Assembly (NCBI RefSeq): GCF_030463565.1
Contig: NC_134643.1
Coordinates: 48,088,221 to 48,152,220 of the forward strand
Reading direction: 5' to 3'
DNA from: Pelecanus crispus
Taxonomy: Eukaryota; Chordata; Aves; Pelecaniformes; Pelecanidae
DNA length: 64,000 bases
The position numbers were made by a program, and so were the translations under genes. This document shows, piece by piece, positions 61,011 to 64,000 of this stretch. Under the pieces are notes generated by a model that worked only from the letters and a program-made list of their open reading frames with translations, was not told the DNA's origin and made no database searches. Positions within the stretch are counted from its first letter, which is position 1; each line of letters starts with the position of its first letter.

Positions 61011-64000
61011 GTAAGCAAGAAACACTCTTCCATTTACAAAACTGATACAGAGGAATTTACTAACATTAAAACTTATCTGAAAAGTATAATTCTCAGTATG
61101 GTTAAAATATCGCTATCTTTTCCAGATATCCTTTGAAAATATGTGTTTGACAAGTAATGTCATTGGCTACCTTTAGCTAAGAAAATTTGAAACAGCATTA
61201 ACTATGACAAGTAATTTTTTCTATTAGATGTTATATGACAACAATTTTTGAGCATCGTGGCATTATTAAAACCATGGTGTTTCTTTTTTTTTCCTTTCTT
61301 TAGCAATTGTTTCTAGAGTATGTCTGTCAAACTTCATATTTCACAGCTAGCTTATTCAAAGCAGACTTCGAAGGCTATGCTAAGTGTAACTACTGGAGTT
61401 AAAAAGGAAAAATGAGAATGTTGTTTTTTATTTTATATACATATGTTAATGCTCTGCAAAACAAGCATATTTGCTTTAATTTTGCACTCCTATGATTCAG
61501 TTTGAAAGGTATAAAATAAAAAAGAAGGATCAAGACCAGCAGTGTAAAACTAGATCATGCACTCAAGTACTCCGTAATTAGCTTTGTGTTCATTTTCTAA
61601 GCTAATCTGTACATCTGTAGGATTAGAATGACCAGACACTCAGAAGTCAAAATTTTTATTTCCCCACCCCCTTCTTCTCAATTTAAATTCTGCTAAAAAA
61701 ATAAGGGACAGTTATAATTTACAGTATGTTAGTAGTAAAATGAATTTTAATTTAGTATAAATTAATTATTTTTCTATACTGTGACCATTTTGCTCTGAAT
61801 AAGATTGTTCTCAACTAAATAAATAGAATATACTCTGTTACATGCTATATACAGAATATACACTCAGAACTAACCACCTAACTCTCCTGTTAGTGAAGAG
61901 GAGGAGATGCTTTGAGTGTGATTCCTCTGCCATTTTTAGCTGTTTGCTTTGAGATTAATCATACCCTACAAGTGCCTGTTCATCTTCATTGGCTATTAAC
62001 AGAGTCAAGATGACCAGCTCACATGTAGGTGTCTACATTTCAACAGATGACTCCCATTCTGTGTGACATTTAGTTCAGCAGAGTTCAACTGTAGCTGGAA
62101 GCCTGTAGGAGAAAAGATCTGTAAGACTGAGTCCTGTTATTATAAGGAATGTCCTTCATGGAAAATAAATATTATTTGAGTATATACAACCTATATTTTC
62201 ATACAACTTTTCAGATTCTTTTCACATCAACTCTAATGAAGTAGTATGCATGTAAAGTCTTGGATGTAAATGTCACATCTAGTTGTATTTACAGAATCTA
62301 ATCTTCAAGTTGCTGGGCTTTTAGGGTTTTTTTGTTCTTTCAATTCTTCTGGAGTTTGGAGGAAGTGCTTCTTACATGTGACTAACAAGAGCATTATTTG
62401 TTAGGTCTCAGATTCTGAATCATATGTATTGATTTAATTCATGTTGTTTGCTTGCCCCTGCCCCCCTCCATGTCCCGTTCAGCTTTTTGTGGAACACACC
62501 ATCTTGTAGCTTCCTCCTCTTCCTACAGTTTGTTTTTTGTTAACATTAAGGTGTAGCTATGCTGTGTGTAATAAAAAGTTTGCAAAACTGCTTGAAGACC
62601 TCGTGCCTGCTAGGGAGAGAACAAACTTAGGAGCATGGTTTCAGGCATAGCTTGAATGCAGTCTCTGGATATAGGTTGTGCTGCACTGGCCTTGCAGATG
62701 TACCTTATGTCACTTGCTTGTCCCATGATCTTACAGTTTTTAATGTCCATTGTAGTGCTTATTCTGGTTTTCCAGTGGCCAAGCTGAGATGCAGTGTTTT
62801 GTCCACTGAGTTTCTTCTGCTGGATTGGGAGAAAGCACGTATTTTTGCATCAGCAAACTGGATATGCTGAAAATAAACACACACCTCCTTCCCAAACAAT
62901 TCCCTTTCTTTCCTTGATGTATCTATAGCTTATCTCAAATCTTTGTGACAAACAGGACAAGGTAGCCTTAAATGCATTTTAAAAACCTCAAAATTCCGGG
63001 CATTTCAGTAGCCTGCTCTGTTACACTCACTTTATGTACACTTATAAGCAGCTCCATATGTGTGTGCTACAGCGTAAGTAACTCGATGTTCTATAGAAAC
63101 AGTGAATGTAATGGAGTAAGCTGTTGAAAGAAAAGCTGTTTCTTTACTTTTATCCTACACCTAGTGCAATTTTATGAATTTTTTTCAAGTGTGCACTGAG
63201 TGCCATTTCCTTTTTACTGATTGCAGGAAGCCCATATAAAGGTAATGCTGTGAATCTGTATTCTTTCTAAAAGTGAAGGTCTGTGAAAAGAAAATTCTTA
63301 CACTAATTTACAGGATTTTTTTATTCCTGAGATGCTTTGTCTGTACCATAAACCAGAAATTGCCAAAGATAAAACTCAAAAAATTGTTTTAAACCTACAA
63401 TCTAGCAACAAGGTATTATAATATAACAGGTAGTGATTAACTCCTTCAAATACGAAAATGGCAGCTATTTCACTGCTACTGCTTTTATTAAGTGTTTTGT
63501 TGTGGCTTTCTCATACAAAGCATATACTCGGTCAATGTGCAATTGACAAAAGCCAATGATGAATGTCATCTTGACTTGCTTACTGTAGAATTGGGACTAT
63601 GAAGATCTATGCTCTATTTTATAGCAGAGGAGAACACAACTGTTAAGTTAGTTTAAAAAAGGCACATTTAGTTTTTTCTTCTGTTGTGTATAAAGATTTA
63701 GGTGTAGGGGAGAAAAACCTTTCCCCTGGGACTAAAATTAAAACATATTTAATATGTGTTAGAAGTTCATGTGGTATTTTTATTTACTTGTAATCCCACT
63801 TAATTAAGTAGCTTACTTGTTAATGTCTTTTTCATTTAAAAGTTTTACAGTGAGACACTAAATCAATCTGCTGTTCAGGTAGCCATTACTTTTTTTTTTT
63901 ACCCAACTTTAAAATAGACAAATCTATCCCTCTTAAAACTTCTGTTTTAATGTGACATTAATATGGCAAAGTTATTTTTTTTGCTATCTCTTGTTTTTCA
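61011..64000 (+). other. LRRIQ1: LRRIQ1 intron 12, nothing recognised to window end
   Basis: AT-rich sequence after the exon 12 donor. I looked for the next conserved leucine-rich-repeat exon (the LTKIVPLFHFVSLEKLDVSHN region of human) and did not find it. A good-looking acceptor at about 61,302 leads into an early in-frame stop and is not accepted. Confidence 0.6.

Noticed and set aside
61302-61340. Candidate next LRRIQ1 exon after a pyrimidine-rich acceptor
   Set aside because: In the required phase it reads four residues then TAG, and has no leucine-rich-repeat pattern.

Overview
The window is vertebrate nuclear DNA, almost certainly from a bird and probably a neoavian. Evidence: several CR1 LINE fragments with the avian ATTCTATG-type 3' tails, two solo LTRs of types common in neoavian genomes, and split genes whose exons align by eye to vertebrate TSPAN19 and LRRIQ1. 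Most of the sequence is AT-rich intergenic or intronic DNA. Nearly all small open frames outside the exons below look like chance or transposon-derived.

Layout: 1-27,604 is intergenic DNA, carrying a 1,105-bp solo LTR with a perfect 5-bp duplication (15,180-16,284) and a cluster of nested CR1 elements (about 21,330-26,366). TSPAN19 lies on the minus strand (coding exons 37,278 down to 27,605); all eight coding exons were found with continuous frames and conserved exon lengths. A CpG island at about 40,270-40,960 lies between the two genes, which diverge head to head. LRRIQ1 lies on the plus strand: a noncoding first exon in the CpG island, ATG at 42,994, and eleven coding exons to 61,010; the gene continues past the window. 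Its introns carry an antisense CR1 (41,150-42,612) and an antisense 571-bp solo LTR (56,117-56,687).

Gene order and orientation match the mammalian SLC6A15-TSPAN19-LRRIQ1-ALX1 block, so the left 27 kb is probably the TSPAN19-SLC6A15 interval. From family knowledge, both genes are linked to motile-cilia (multiciliated-cell) expression, and the shared CpG island carries a near-consensus RFX X-box plus two opposed ZNF143/THAP11-type motifs.

The most unusual observation is in TSPAN19: at the homologous exon 6 boundary the donor reads AT instead of GT, exon 3 appears to use a GC donor, and a TAA replaces the codon for the first residue of the cytoplasmic tail. The gene may be diverging or decaying in this lineage although no exon contains an earlier stop. 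I found no evidence for a wholly new system, CRISPR array, tRNA or rRNA. Homology calls rest on remembered family sequences aligned by eye; no database search was run.
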